Part shown: in pieces, positions 35,509 through 43,762 of the stretch
Layout: every line of letters starts with the position of its first letter
Numbering within the stretch: position 1 is the stretch's first letter
Assembly: GCA_964531025.1 (NCBI GenBank)
Contig: CAZHDY010000001.1
Span: forward strand, 1,178,001-1,242,000
Reading direction: 5' to 3'
Length of the DNA: 64,000 bases
Origin: CALMEC01 sp964531025
Lineage (GTDB): Bacteria > Actinomycetota > Thermoleophilia > Miltoncostaeales > Miltoncostaeaceae
Position numbers and translations under genes: made by a program
The notes under the pieces: generated by a model
Told to the model about the DNA's origin: nothing
The model's database searches: none
Seen by the model: only the letters and a program-made list of their open reading frames with translations

Positions 35509-36591
35509 TTACTTTCCGGCGAAGAAGGCCTTGATCTTGGCGAAGAAGCCCTTGGCCTGGGCTTCGACCTTCTCGGCAACCTCGGGGAGCTCCTCGCGTA
35601 TCCGCTGCAGGTTCTCCTTGAGGTCGCTCGTCTTGTCCTCCACGGCGTCGCCACCCTGCGCGGCGGCACCCCCGCCGGACGAGCCCGCCCCGACCCACTT
35701 GTCGAGCGCCTCCCAGCCCGTCTTCTGACCACCGGATGAGGCAGAGGATCCCCCCGCGGACGAACCCGAACCCGAGTCCGACCCACCGACCCACTTGTCC
35801 AACGCCTCCCAACCCGTCGTCTGGCCACCGGACGCGGCGGCTCCCGCCCCGGCGCCGGCTGATCCGCCGACCCAGTTGTCGAGCGCCTCCCAACCCGTCT
35901 TCTGACCACCGGACGCAGCGGCTCCCGCGCCGGCCCCGGAACCCGAGCCACCGACCCAGTTGTCGAGCGCCTCCCAACCGGTCTTACCACTCGGCGCAGC
36001 CGACGCCGACGATCCCCCCGCGGACGAACCCGAACCCGAGTCCGACCCACCGACCCACTTGTCCAACGCCTCCCAACCGGTCGTCTGGCCACCGGACGCG
36101 GGAGCCGAGTCACCCGACCCGGATCCACCGACCCAGTTGTCGAGCGCCTCCCAGCCGGTCTTGCCACTCGGCGCAGCCGACGCCGACGATCCCCCCGTCG
36201 ACGAACCCGAACCCGAGTCCGACCCACCGACCCACTTGTCCAACGCCTCCCAACCCGTCGTGCCACTCGATGCGGCATCCGAACCCGTCGATGCACCACC
36301 GGAACCAGGCGAGTCACCGACCCAGTTGTCGAGCGCCTCCCAACCGGTCTTCTGACCACCGGATGAGGCAGAGGATCCCCCCGCGGACGAACCCGAACCC
36401 GAGTCCGACCCACCGACCCACTTGTCCAACGCCTCCCAACCGGTCTTCTGGCCACCGGACGCGGGAGCCGAGTCACCCGACCCGGATCCACCGGAGCCCC
36501 CGACCCATTTGTCGAGCGCCTCCCACCCAGTTGGGGGCGCGCCTCCCGCGATGGGGGGCACGAACCGAAGGTGGTGACGACGTCCGCTCAT
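35509..36591 (-). CDS. ten-fold TGWEALDKWVG repeat protein with low-complexity linkers
   Basis: 360 residues; I recognise no family. After a short basic N-terminus there are ten copies of the 11-residue motif TGWEALD(K/N)WVG (first near residue 21, last near 294), separated by 14-22 residues of Gly/Ser/Ala/Asp linker. The last 45 residues switch to a charged amphipathic helix ('TSDLKENLQRIREELPEV', then 'AKGFFAKIKAFF'). No signal peptide, so probably cytoplasmic, with the tail perhaps membrane- or partner-binding. ATG 36591 has GAGG five bases upstream. Linker DNA is nearly identical between some repeats, indicating recent internal recombination. A multivalent scaffold is one reading; see findings. 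Confidence 0.8.
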   Translation of the reverse strand: MSGRRHHLRFVPPIAGGAPPTGWEALDKWVGGSGGSGSGDSAPASGGQKTGWEALDKWVGGSDSGSGSSAGGSSASSGGQKTGWEALDNWVGDSPGSGGASTGSDAASSGTTGWEALDKWVGGSDSGSGSSTGGSSASAAPSGKTGWEALDNWVGGSGSGDSAPASGGQTTGWEALDKWVGGSDSGSGSSAGGSSASAAPSGKTGWEALDNWVGGSGSGAGAGAAASGGQKTGWEALDNWVGGSAGAGAGAAASGGQTTGWEALDKWVGGSDSGSGSSAGGSSASSGGQKTGWEALDKWVGAGSSGGGAAAQGGDAVEDKTSDLKENLQRIREELPEVAEKVEAQAKGFFAKIKAFFAGK

Positions 36592-36607
36592 GGCAACCTC
36601 AATTGTG

Positions 36608-36631
36608 GGTTCGCTACTTGTGTCGCGAACC
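36608..36631. promoter_or_regulatory. inverted repeat upstream of the TGWEALDKWVG gene
   Basis: GGTTCGC (36608-36614) and GCGAACC (36625-36631) are perfect 7-bp arms with a 10-base spacer, 17 bases before the start codon. Possible operator or 5'-UTR hairpin. Confidence 0.4.
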
Positions 36632-36682
36632 TACCCAGCGGAAGCCCGCGGGTCAAGGACCGAACATGGAAAAATCGTGAGA

Positions 36683-37552
36683 TCAGCGCGCAGCCGACGT
36701 ACCGTCGATCAGCGAGCGATACGTCTCGTATCGCGACAGGGCCATGGTCCCGGGCAGGGCACAGCCCGTCTCTCCGACGTGCCGGCAGTCGCGGAAACGG
36801 CACCTCCCCTGGATCGCACGGACCTCCGGAAAGGCGTCCGCCAGATCCTCCACGTCGTGCGCAGGGAGGAACAGCGTCCGCACACCGGCGGTGTCGACGA
36901 CAGCCCCGCCCGTCGACATGGGGAAGAGCCGGGGATCGGTGGTCGTGTGGCGACCACCGATGCGGTCACTGACCGCACCCACGGCGCGGTCGACCCCGGT
37001 GAGCCCGCGCGTGAGCACGGACTTCCCGACGCCGGACTGCCCGACGAGAGCCGCCACGCGTCCATCGACGAGATCGCGGACATCCTCCACGAACGCGTCA
37101 TCCAGACCCGAACCGCGCAGCACCGGATAACCGATGCCACGATAGAGGGCGACCAGATCGTCCCCGGAATCCTTTGCAAGGTCGGCCTTGGTGTAGACGA
37201 CGGCCGCGGCGAGTCCGCCCAGCGCGGCGGCGGCGAGATAGTGATCGACGAGGGAGGGCCGGGGGTCCGGTGATGTCAGCGCATCGACGACGAGGAGCAG
37301 GTCGGCGTTGGCGACGATCGGCCGGCGCGGGCCGTCAGGACCGTTGGCACGCTCGACCACGCTTCGACGCGGAACGATGCGCTCGATGACGGCCTCATCC
37401 GTGGCAGCCCGCAGCTCGACCACATCTCCCACGACGAGTGGGCGCCCGGGCAGGCGGGGTGCGATCCGCGCCTCATGCACGACTCCATCCCAGATGATCG
37501 TCGCGGTCGGTCCGGAGACCCGGATGACCTGCGCCGTGGGCCGCGCCATCAC
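36683..37552 (-). CDS. rsgA: ribosome small-subunit maturation GTPase
   Basis: 289 residues. N-terminal OB-fold, then the circularly permuted GTPase order: G4 'YTKADL', G5-like, G1 'GQSGVGKS', G3 'DTAGVR', and the C-terminal zinc knuckle 'CRFRDCRHVGETGC'. It releases assembly factors from the 30S subunit. The start codon is GTG 37552 with ATG next to it (37549). It follows the UPF0173 gene by seven bases. Confidence 0.93.
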   Translation of the reverse strand: MMARPTAQVIRVSGPTATIIWDGVVHEARIAPRLPGRPLVVGDVVELRAATDEAVIERIVPRRSVVERANGPDGPRRPIVANADLLLVVDALTSPDPRPSLVDHYLAAAALGGLAAAVVYTKADLAKDSGDDLVALYRGIGYPVLRGSGLDDAFVEDVRDLVDGRVAALVGQSGVGKSVLTRGLTGVDRAVGAVSDRIGGRHTTTDPRLFPMSTGGAVVDTAGVRTLFLPAHDVEDLADAFPEVRAIQGRCRFRDCRHVGETGCALPGTMALSRYETYRSLIDGTSAAR

Positions 37553-37559
37553 GCGCCCG

Positions 37560-38270
37560 TCAGGGCAACGTGATCCCGGGGACGAGGTCAGGGACCAAGA
37601 CGTCCGAATCGACGAGGACGCGAAGTTGCTCGGGCGTACCCGTGAGGACCGGGAAGGTGCCGAAGTGACCGGACAGCACCTGCTTCACGCCGAGAAGCCG
37701 GACGGCGTACGCCGCCTGACGGGGACCCATGGTGAAGTGGTCACCGATCGGAAGCACCGCAACGTCGGGCTTGTACAGCTCGCCGATGAGCGCCATGTCG
37801 CCGAACACGTCTGTGTCGCCGGCGTGGTAGACGACCAGGCCGTCAGGGAACTCGATGACGAAGCCGGCCGGGTCACCGCCCTCGACCATGGTGTCGCCCT
37901 CGAGAAGCCCGCAGGAGTGGATCGCCTGGACCATGGTGACCTTGCAGCCCGCCACCTGGACCGTTCCGCCGATGTTCATCTGGATGACGTTGGCGCAGCC
38001 CTGCGACTCCAGCCAGGCACCGATCTCGAAGATGGCCACCGCCTGGGCACCGGTCTGCTTGATCGTCTCGACGGCATTGTCGATGTGATCGAAGTGCGCG
38101 TGCGTGATGAGCACCGCGTCGAGCGGCCAGGGGTTGTGCAACTCGGGCGGCGCCGAGGGGTTGTCCTTGAGCCAGGCGTCCACCAGGATGCGGCGGCCTT
38201 CCGAGGTCTCCCACAGCCACGTGGCGTGGCCGATCCAGGTGACGCGGTTACCCCTCAGGTCCATTCCCAA
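37560..38270 (-). CDS. UPF0173 metal-dependent hydrolase (metallo-beta-lactamase fold)
   Basis: 236 residues. 'ITHAHFDHIDNA' is the HxHxDH zinc motif; 'GDTDVFGDM' and 'SGHFGTFPVLTG' supply the remaining ligands as in the UPF0173/YtkL family. Substrate unknown. Start ATG 38270 (alternative ATG 38264). Probably one transcript with pyrE upstream and rsgA downstream. Confidence 0.85.
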   Translation of the reverse strand: MGMDLRGNRVTWIGHATWLWETSEGRRILVDAWLKDNPSAPPELHNPWPLDAVLITHAHFDHIDNAVETIKQTGAQAVAIFEIGAWLESQGCANVIQMNIGGTVQVAGCKVTMVQAIHSCGLLEGDTMVEGGDPAGFVIEFPDGLVVYHAGDTDVFGDMALIGELYKPDVAVLPIGDHFTMGPRQAAYAVRLLGVKQVLSGHFGTFPVLTGTPEQLRVLVDSDVLVPDLVPGITLP

Positions 38271-38299
38271 ACTCCAGGTCGCAGACGGATGCGGCGATA

Positions 38300-38860
38300 C
38301 TACCCGCCCTGTATGTCGGCGGCGGTGAAGAGGGACGAGAACGGCGCATCGCCCAGCGCCTCCTCCACGGCCTGCCGTCCGCCCTCGTCGCGGTCGACGA
38401 TGACGAGCGCGCCGACGACCTCGCCTCCGGCGGCACGTGCCCGTTCGATCGTCGTGAGGAGCGTGGCCCCGGTGGCGAGCACGTCCCCGAGGACGGCGAC
38501 CGGCGTTCCCTCCTCGATGAACGGCCCGTCGATCCAGCTCTGCAGGCCGTAGCGCTTCGCGTCGTCACGGACGAAGAACCCGTTCCACCGCACGCCCGCG
38601 CCGAGCGCCGCGGCCGATGTGGCACAGACGAATGCACCGGCCGAGCCGATGTGACCGCCCACCGCGTGTGGGCCGTACGGCGCCAGGATGCCGTGCGCCA
38701 GACGTCCGGCGACGTCCGCCCCCTCCGGATCCAGGAGCACCTGCTGTGCGTCGAAGTAGGACGACGAGCGCGTGCCCGAGATCACCGCGGATTCGCGGAA
38801 ATGGGCGCGTTCGCGCATGAGGTCGAGAAGTCGGCTGCGGTCGGCGTCGGCGTCGTTCAT
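38300..38860 (-). CDS. pyrE: orotate phosphoribosyltransferase
   Basis: 186 residues from ATG 38860. 'SSYFDAQQVLLDPEG' and the PRPP-binding loop 'VAVLGDVLATGATLLTTIE' mark a type I phosphoribosyltransferase of the OPRT kind, which converts orotate and PRPP to OMP. The PRPP loop reads GDVLATGAT instead of the usual DDVxTTGGS, and the catalytic-loop lysine region is 'DDAKRYG'; other PRTase specificities cannot be excluded. No other pyr genes are nearby. Confidence 0.75.
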   Translation of the reverse strand: MNDADADRSRLLDLMRERAHFRESAVISGTRSSSYFDAQQVLLDPEGADVAGRLAHGILAPYGPHAVGGHIGSAGAFVCATSAAALGAGVRWNGFFVRDDAKRYGLQSWIDGPFIEEGTPVAVLGDVLATGATLLTTIERARAAGGEVVGALVIVDRDEGGRQAVEEALGDAPFSSLFTAADIQGG

Positions 38861-39001
38861 TGACGCGATGGTAGTGACCGTCGGCGGACTCCCGACCGGG
38901 GCGCTCCGAACGCCCGACGACCGCCTCGCCGACGCTCCGTCCCCCGGCTCGTGCTCAGATGCCTCGCTATCCTCTCTCGGCAAACGAGATCAGGAGATCC
39001 G

Positions 39002-39271
39002 GTGACCAGCGTCACGCCACTTCCCACGCCGAACCCGAACGCCCTGAAGTTCCAACTGGACCGTCCGGCGACCGACGGCGGAGCCGAGACCTTCCGCGAG
39101 GGCTCCGACCCCGCCGACTCGGCGCTGGGAAGCGCGATCTTCGCTCTCGGCGGCATCACCAACGTGTTCCTGACGTCCGACTTCGTCAGCGTCACGGTGG
39201 CCGACGCCGCCGATTGGGACACCCTCGTCGCCAAGGTGACCGAGACGATCGAGAAGCACTTCGCCTCATGA
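39002..39271 (+). CDS. Nfu/NifU N-terminal-domain protein
   Basis: 89 residues from GTG 39002 with AGGAGA six bases upstream. 'PTPNPNALKFQLDRP' and 'GSAIFALGGITNVFLTSDFV'-like text match the Nfu_N domain. The C-terminal CxxC iron-sulfur scaffold domain is missing, so it cannot carry a cluster by itself. ATGA overlap with the next gene. Confidence 0.82.
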   Translation: MTSVTPLPTPNPNALKFQLDRPATDGGAETFREGSDPADSALGSAIFALGGITNVFLTSDFVSVTVADAADWDTLVAKVTETIEKHFAS

Positions 39272-39480
39272 GCAGCACCACCGGGCTCGTCCTGAGCTAC
39301 GCCATCGGGATCATCTTCGCCATCGGCGGGCTGCTCTTCCTGATCTTCCTCGACGAGCGGCGCTTCCTCTTCGGGATCCCCTACCTGCTGATCGGTGTGC
39401 TGCTGGTGGCCGGCGTCGCACGCAGCCAGAGGAAGCGTCCCGCGCGCGACGAGACGGACGAGGGCCCACGGGGCCACTGA
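39268..39480 (+). CDS. small two-helix membrane protein
   Basis: 70 residues. Two hydrophobic helices (7-27 and 33-50) separated by 'DERRF', then a basic/acidic tail. ATG 39268 overlaps the Nfu_N stop by four bases. No family recognised. Confidence 0.6.
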   Translation: MSSTTGLVLSYAIGIIFAIGGLLFLIFLDERRFLFGIPYLLIGVLLVAGVARSQRKRPARDETDEGPRGH

Positions 39481-39511
39481 CCCTCGCCGCCCGCCGCGGG
39501 GCCTCAGGCGT

Positions 39512-40207
39512 CTAGCCGACCGCCCTGGTCGCGCCCAGTTCGTGTGCGCACTCGCGATTGAGGCACGCCTCGATCTGAGCGACCGCCTCGTCCGCGGTGT
39601 CGACGACCTCCAGCAGGTCGAGGTCCCCGGCGCTGATGTACGACCCCACCAACTTGCTGGTGATCCAGTTCACCATCGGCTTCCAGTGGGCCTTCCCGAC
39701 GAGAACGACGGGAAAGTGGCCGACCTTGTCGGTCTGGATCAGGGTGAGCGCCTCGAACAGCTCGTCATTGGTCCCGAAGCCACCGGGATAGATGACGAAG
39801 CCCTCGGCCGCCTTCACCAGCATCACCTTCCGTGAATAGAAGTGATCGAACGTCATCTCGACATCGGTGTAGCCGTTGGATCCCTGTTCCTCGGGGAGGA
39901 GGATGTTGAAGCCGACGGACCGGCCACCGGCCTCGTGCGCACCCCGGTTCGCGGCCTCCATCACGCCCGGGCCGCCGCCCGTGACGACGGCGAGGCCGGC
40001 ACCGGCGAGGAGTTCTCCGCAGCGGCGGGCACTGTCGTAGACCTCCGAGCCCTCGCGTACACGCGCCGATCCGAAGACCGTCACACCGGGCCGGCCGATC
40101 TGTGCCACGGCGTCGAAGCCACGGCGGAACTCGTCCGCGATGGCGGCGACCTCGGCCTCGGTGGCGTCGTCGACACGACGGAAGACCTGACGATCGGGGT
40201 TCCTCAC
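39512..40207 (-). CDS. LOG-family protein (nucleotide 5'-monophosphate phosphoribohydrolase-like)
   Basis: 231 residues. 'TGGGPGVMEAANRGA' and 'YPGGFGTNDELFE' are the LOG/lysine-decarboxylase-like motifs (GGGxGxMEA and PGGxGTxxE). Members release the base from cytokinin or purine/pyrimidine monophosphates. GTG 40207 overlaps the histidine-kinase stop (GTGA), so it is the last gene of the two-component operon. Confidence 0.85.
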   Translation of the reverse strand: MRNPDRQVFRRVDDATEAEVAAIADEFRRGFDAVAQIGRPGVTVFGSARVREGSEVYDSARRCGELLAGAGLAVVTGGGPGVMEAANRGAHEAGGRSVGFNILLPEEQGSNGYTDVEMTFDHFYSRKVMLVKAAEGFVIYPGGFGTNDELFEALTLIQTDKVGHFPVVLVGKAHWKPMVNWITSKLVGSYISAGDLDLLEVVDTADEAVAQIEACLNRECAHELGATRAVG

Positions 40208-41565
40208 TCGGATTCCTCCTCCTGCGCCGGGGTCGCATCGGCGCGCGTCGCCGCATCCGGCGGCAGGTTGACGGTGAACGTGGTCCCGGTCCCCAACCGG
40301 GACGTGACGTCAATGGTGCCACCGAGCTGTCCGACGAGCCGCTTCACGATGGCAAGGCCCAGCCCGCTGCCCCCGTCGTCGCGTGAGCGCGCTCGGTCGA
40401 CCCGGTAGAGACGGTCGAAGATGCGCTTCTGGTCCTCGGGGGCGATACCGCGTCCCGTGTCGTGCACCGTGATCCGACCGCCGTCCCGCTCGGCGGTCAC
40501 CCCGACGCGGATCTCGCCTCCCGTCGGTGTCGCGGCCAACGCGTTGGAGACCAGGTTGGCGAGGACCGTGTCGACGTGGCGGGGATCGGTGCGCAGAACG
40601 ACGGGGTCCCCCTCCGCGACGAGCGTGACACCTGCGTCCTGGGCGGAGACGGCGAAGCGTTGCGCCACGTTGTGCGCCCGGTCCGCCAGGTCGACAGCGC
40701 GGATGTCGAGGTCGGCCTCACCCAGGTCCCAGCGGGTCAGGCTGCGGAGGTCGCTCACGAGCTCGCGCAGACGCACCGCCTCCTCGCGGATGAAGCCGAT
40801 GGCCTCGGCCCGGTCCTCCTCCGTACCCGCCGCCCCGTCCCCGAGGGCGGCCGCGAAACCGTCGATGGCCGTGACCGGGGTGCGGAGTTCATGCGCGACG
40901 TCGGCGAGGAACCGGCGCTGCGTGACATCGGCCTCCTCCAGGCGGTCGGCCATGTGGTTGAAGGCCGCGGCGGCCCGGCCCAGCTCATCGTTCGATACGA
41001 CGGCCCGCGCCGACCAGTCGCCGGACGCGAACTCGGAGGCCGTGTCGGCCAGCCCGCTCACCTGGCGCCGCAGACGGCGCGCGACGCTCTCGGCCAGGAC
41101 GAAGATGACCGTGGCGAGAACACCGATCAACGCGATGATGGCGACGATCGCCCAGGGCGAGGTGGACGTCTGGTTGTACTCACGCGCCAGCCTTACCTCG
41201 ACGTCGCCGGACCTGGCGGTGACCTCCGCGTCCTGACGACTCGGCTGCACGACGTTGTAGTAGAGGCCCGGCGCCGCGGGCCAGGTCACGACCACCCTCG
41301 TACCCGGAAGGAGCCGCGCGACATCCGCGGCCGTGGCGTTCTTGTCCCGGGCGGGTTTCGTGGCGCGGTCGGGTGCCCTCGCGACCTCGTTGGCGTAGAT
41401 CTGGGCCTGCTGCTGCAACGCTCGACGCTCCGCCGACTTGACGCGCGCGCTGATGGCGGTGCTGACGAGGAACTGGCCGATGACCGACGCCACCACGACG
41501 AGGATGACCCCGACGAGGATGTGCCGCCGGTAGGACGAACGCCAGCGATGGGCGACCCCGCTCAT
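40204..41565 (-). CDS. sensor histidine kinase
   Basis: 453 residues. Two membrane helices (about 15-37 and 147-167) bracket an extracytoplasmic sensor region; then HAMP, dimerisation domain with phospho-accepting His in 'DVAHELRTPVTAIDGF', and ATPase domain with N-box 'NLVSNALAATPTGG', 'DTGRGIAPED' and 'GSGLGLAIVKRL'. It should phosphorylate the response regulator encoded 215 bp upstream. The signal is unknown. Confidence 0.93.
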   Translation of the reverse strand: MSGVAHRWRSSYRRHILVGVILVVVASVIGQFLVSTAISARVKSAERRALQQQAQIYANEVARAPDRATKPARDKNATAADVARLLPGTRVVVTWPAAPGLYYNVVQPSRQDAEVTARSGDVEVRLAREYNQTSTSPWAIVAIIALIGVLATVIFVLAESVARRLRRQVSGLADTASEFASGDWSARAVVSNDELGRAAAAFNHMADRLEEADVTQRRFLADVAHELRTPVTAIDGFAAALGDGAAGTEEDRAEAIGFIREEAVRLRELVSDLRSLTRWDLGEADLDIRAVDLADRAHNVAQRFAVSAQDAGVTLVAEGDPVVLRTDPRHVDTVLANLVSNALAATPTGGEIRVGVTAERDGGRITVHDTGRGIAPEDQKRIFDRLYRVDRARSRDDGGSGLGLAIVKRLVGQLGGTIDVTSRLGTGTTFTVNLPPDAATRADATPAQEEESE

Positions 41566-41780
41566 ACGCGTCGGGCCGATCCGCGAATCGGAAGGCGCCC
41601 TGCGACTCCACAGCCGCGTCCCTCCCCCCGCTCAGGTCCGGCGTCCCTCGTGTCTCCTCCATGTGGCCGCATCATCTCCACCCATTCTCCCGGGACCGAT
41701 GCCGCCGATTTCCTCGTCTCGATGAAGATGCGCGCTCCGCACCGCGGGAGTACTCCCGACCCGAGGGCACTGGACGGTCG

Positions 41781-42467
41781 CTATGCGACGTCGGGGTCGA
41801 CCTTGTAGCCGACTCCGCGGACCGCGACGAGACCGTTCCACCCGGGCAGCTTCCGCCGCAGGTTGGCGATGTGGACGTCGACGGTCTTACCGCCGATCGG
41901 GTTCTGGTGCCCCCAGACCTTCTCCAGCAGGCGGTCACGTGTGAACACCGTCCGCGGATGTCCCGCCAGCTCGGCGAGCAGGTCGAACTCCAGCCGTGTG
42001 AGGTTGATCTCCTCATGCTGGAACGTGCAGCGGCGACCGGTCGGGTCCAGTGAGAGCTCCCCCGCCTCGATCAGACCGTTGGACTCGGCCGGCGCCGCGA
42101 TCCGGCGCAGGACGGCACGCACCCGCGCCACCAGCTCGCGCGGTGAGAACGGCTTGGTCACGTAGTCGTCGGCGCCCACCTCCAGCCCCGCGACACGGCT
42201 GTCCTCGTCGTCCATGGCCGTCACCATGATGATGGGGACGTACCCGTTGGAGTCACGGATCTGACGGCAGACCTCGATCCCGTTGATCTCGGGAAGCATG
42301 AGGTCGAGCAGCACCAGGTCGATGCCCCCCTGACGGATCTGTTCGAGGGCCTGCCGGCCGTCGCCGGCCTCGGCGATCGAGTAGTCCGCCTCCATCAGAT
42401 ACATGCGCATGAGGCGGCGGATCGCCCGCTCATCCTCGACGATCAGAATGTGCCCGCGACTCGACAT
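41781..42467 (-). CDS. OmpR/PhoB-family response regulator
   Basis: 228 residues. Receiver domain with acidic 'VEDE', phospho-acceptor Asp55 ('LLDLMLPEI') and 'YVTKPF'; C-terminal winged helix ('RLEFDLLAELAGHPRTVFTR', 'VDVHIANLRRKL'). Partner of the downstream kinase; the 215-bp gap between them contains nothing recognisable. Confidence 0.94.
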   Translation of the reverse strand: MSSRGHILIVEDERAIRRLMRMYLMEADYSIAEAGDGRQALEQIRQGGIDLVLLDLMLPEINGIEVCRQIRDSNGYVPIIMVTAMDDEDSRVAGLEVGADDYVTKPFSPRELVARVRAVLRRIAAPAESNGLIEAGELSLDPTGRRCTFQHEEINLTRLEFDLLAELAGHPRTVFTRDRLLEKVWGHQNPIGGKTVDVHIANLRRKLPGWNGLVAVRGVGYKVDPDVA

Positions 42468-42524
42468 GCGGCCAGTATGTCAGCGACACATGACGGGTGT
42501 GGGGTTGCTAGGCTGCCCCACTCC

Positions 42525-42597
42525 GGCGGGATAGCTCAGTTGGTAGAGCACACGACTGAAAATCGTGGTGTCCCCAGTTCGAATCTGGGTCCCGCCA
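42525..42597 (+). tRNA. tRNA-Phe (anticodon GAA)
   Basis: 73 nt with a perfect 7-bp acceptor (GGCGGGA/TCCCGCC), D-arm GCTC-AGTTGGTA-GAGC, anticodon arm with loop CTGAAAA and T-arm CCCAG-TTCGAAT-CTGGG. CCA is not encoded. The toxin-antitoxin pair begins 230 bp downstream. Confidence 0.96.
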
Positions 42598-42678
42598 TCT
42601 CTGCTCCGAGTCGAGGGAGCGCCCGATAGCTGGTGGCGGAATGTGTTGGGCACTCTGCTACGACGTGCCTTGGCCGAC

Positions 42679-42743
42679 GACCTTTAAGTCCATTGAACGG
42701 TCACGGCCCGACCTTTAATGATTTGCCCTCTTTCTTAAAGGTC
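42679..42743. repeat. GACCTTTAA repeats upstream of the toxin-antitoxin pair
   Basis: GACCTTTAA occurs at 42679-42687 and 42710-42718 (31 bp apart), and inverted at 42735-42743. The stretch 42598-42760 is visibly lower in GC than its surroundings. Possible operator sites or remnant of an integrated element next to the tRNA. Confidence 0.45.
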
Positions 42744-42803
42744 AGCAATCACGAACCGGCCGCGACGCACCGGATCCGGACGTAGGCTGACCGCTTCTGC
42801 TGA

Positions 42804-42821
42804 GGTAGCACTAGTGCTACC
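42804..42821. promoter_or_regulatory. palindromic operator of the toxin-antitoxin operon
   Basis: GGTAGCACTAGTGCTACC is a perfect 18-bp palindrome eight bases before the antitoxin ATG. Phd/YefM antitoxins repress their own operon by binding such palindromes, so autoregulation is inferred. Confidence 0.7.
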
Positions 42822-42829
42822 CTCCGTCA

Positions 42830-43075
42830 ATGGCCACGATCCCGCAGAAAGAACTTCGCAACTCGAGCGGTGAGATACTGCGTCGAGCCGAGGCTGGCGA
42901 GACGATGATCATCACCGTCTCCGGTCGACCCGTCGCTCAGATCGGACCGATCGCCCGCAACACGTGGGTTCCGTCAGATCAGCTGGCGCCGATCTGGGCG
43001 ACCCCCACCCCGCAGGGCCTACGGGATGACCTCGTCCAGTTCGATATCGAACTCGACGATCCGTACGCACGCTGA
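42830..43075 (+). CDS. Phd/YefM-family antitoxin
   Basis: 81 residues. 'IPQKELRNSSGEILRRAEAG' and 'TVSGRPVAQIGP' are the Phd DNA-binding N-terminus; the acidic C-terminus ('FDIELDDPYAR') is the toxin-neutralising tail. The stop is two bases before the toxin start. Palindromic operator directly upstream. Confidence 0.9.
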   Translation: MATIPQKELRNSSGEILRRAEAGETMIITVSGRPVAQIGPIARNTWVPSDQLAPIWATPTPQGLRDDLVQFDIELDDPYAR

Positions 43076-43077
43076 GC

Positions 43078-43467
43078 ATGCGCGTGCTCCTCGACACGTC
43101 CGTCCTGATCGCCGATGCGATTCCCACAGGCCTCGAAACATCCATCAGCGCGGTCTCAATCGGTGAACTGCATTTCGGATTGCTCATGGCGACCACCGAC
43201 GACGAGCGGATTCGACGCGCCGCACGTCTCGGAGCGATCGAGGAACGCTTCGCTCCATTACCGGTTGACGGTGACGTCGCACGCGCCTGGGGTGGCCTGG
43301 CGTCCCTCGTACGGCGTGCCGGGGCTCAGCCGCGCACCCGGAACGCGGATCTGCTGATCGCCGCCACGGCACAGGTACACGGAGCCGTCCTCCTAACCCA
43401 CAACGTCGCCGATTTCAGCCACATCAACCAGGTGGTTCGGGTACTTCATCCATCCGAGTTCAGTTGA
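43078..43467 (+). CDS. vapC: PIN-domain toxin (VapC-like RNase)
   Basis: 129 residues. The four acidic PIN positions are present: Asp in 'LLDTSVLI', Glu in 'SIGELHFG', Asp in 'RNADLLIAA' and Asp in 'HNVADFSHI'. Family members cleave tRNA or rRNA when freed from antitoxin. Partner of the Phd protein two bases upstream. Confidence 0.9.
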   Translation: MRVLLDTSVLIADAIPTGLETSISAVSIGELHFGLLMATTDDERIRRAARLGAIEERFAPLPVDGDVARAWGGLASLVRRAGAQPRTRNADLLIAATAQVHGAVLLTHNVADFSHINQVVRVLHPSEFS

Positions 43468-43529
43468 CCTAGAACGACCGGACGCGCCGTCGACCTTCTC
43501 CGTTTCCCGCAGTCGCATGTAGGCTCTTC

Positions 43530-43692
43530 GATGAAGTCGGTCAACCCCACGGGGTTATCAGGGAATCCGGTCGAAGTCCGGAGCTGACGCGCAGCGGTGG
43601 GGACCCGCGACGTGACGACGACGCCACTGGGCACCAAGCCTGGGAAGGCTCGTCACGCCGGTCGAGTCCAAGCCCGAAAACCTGCCGGCCTC
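43530..43692 (+). ncRNA. cobalamin riboswitch upstream of metE
   Basis: The conserved B12-box core GAGCTGACGCGCAGCGGT lies at 43580-43597, preceded by CAGGGAATCCGGTCGAAGTC (the 'GGGAAnnnGGTGnAAnTCC' element) and followed by GCCTGGGAAGGC and CCGGTCGAGTCCAAGCCCG, then CCTGCC. These are in the order of the adenosyl/methyl-cobalamin aptamer. It sits 70 bases before metE; B12 binding is expected to shut off the B12-independent enzyme. Exact ends are approximate. Confidence 0.9.
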
Positions 43693-43762
43693 GTCTCGCT
43701 CACGCGAGAACCCGACAACCGCGAGCCCCGCGTCTGGGCCGCACGGAGAAGGAGTCACACGA

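Noticed and set aside
35740..36500. CRISPR-like repeat array
   Set aside because: Repeats are in frame, of unequal spacing and encode the TGWEALD motif; no cas genes.
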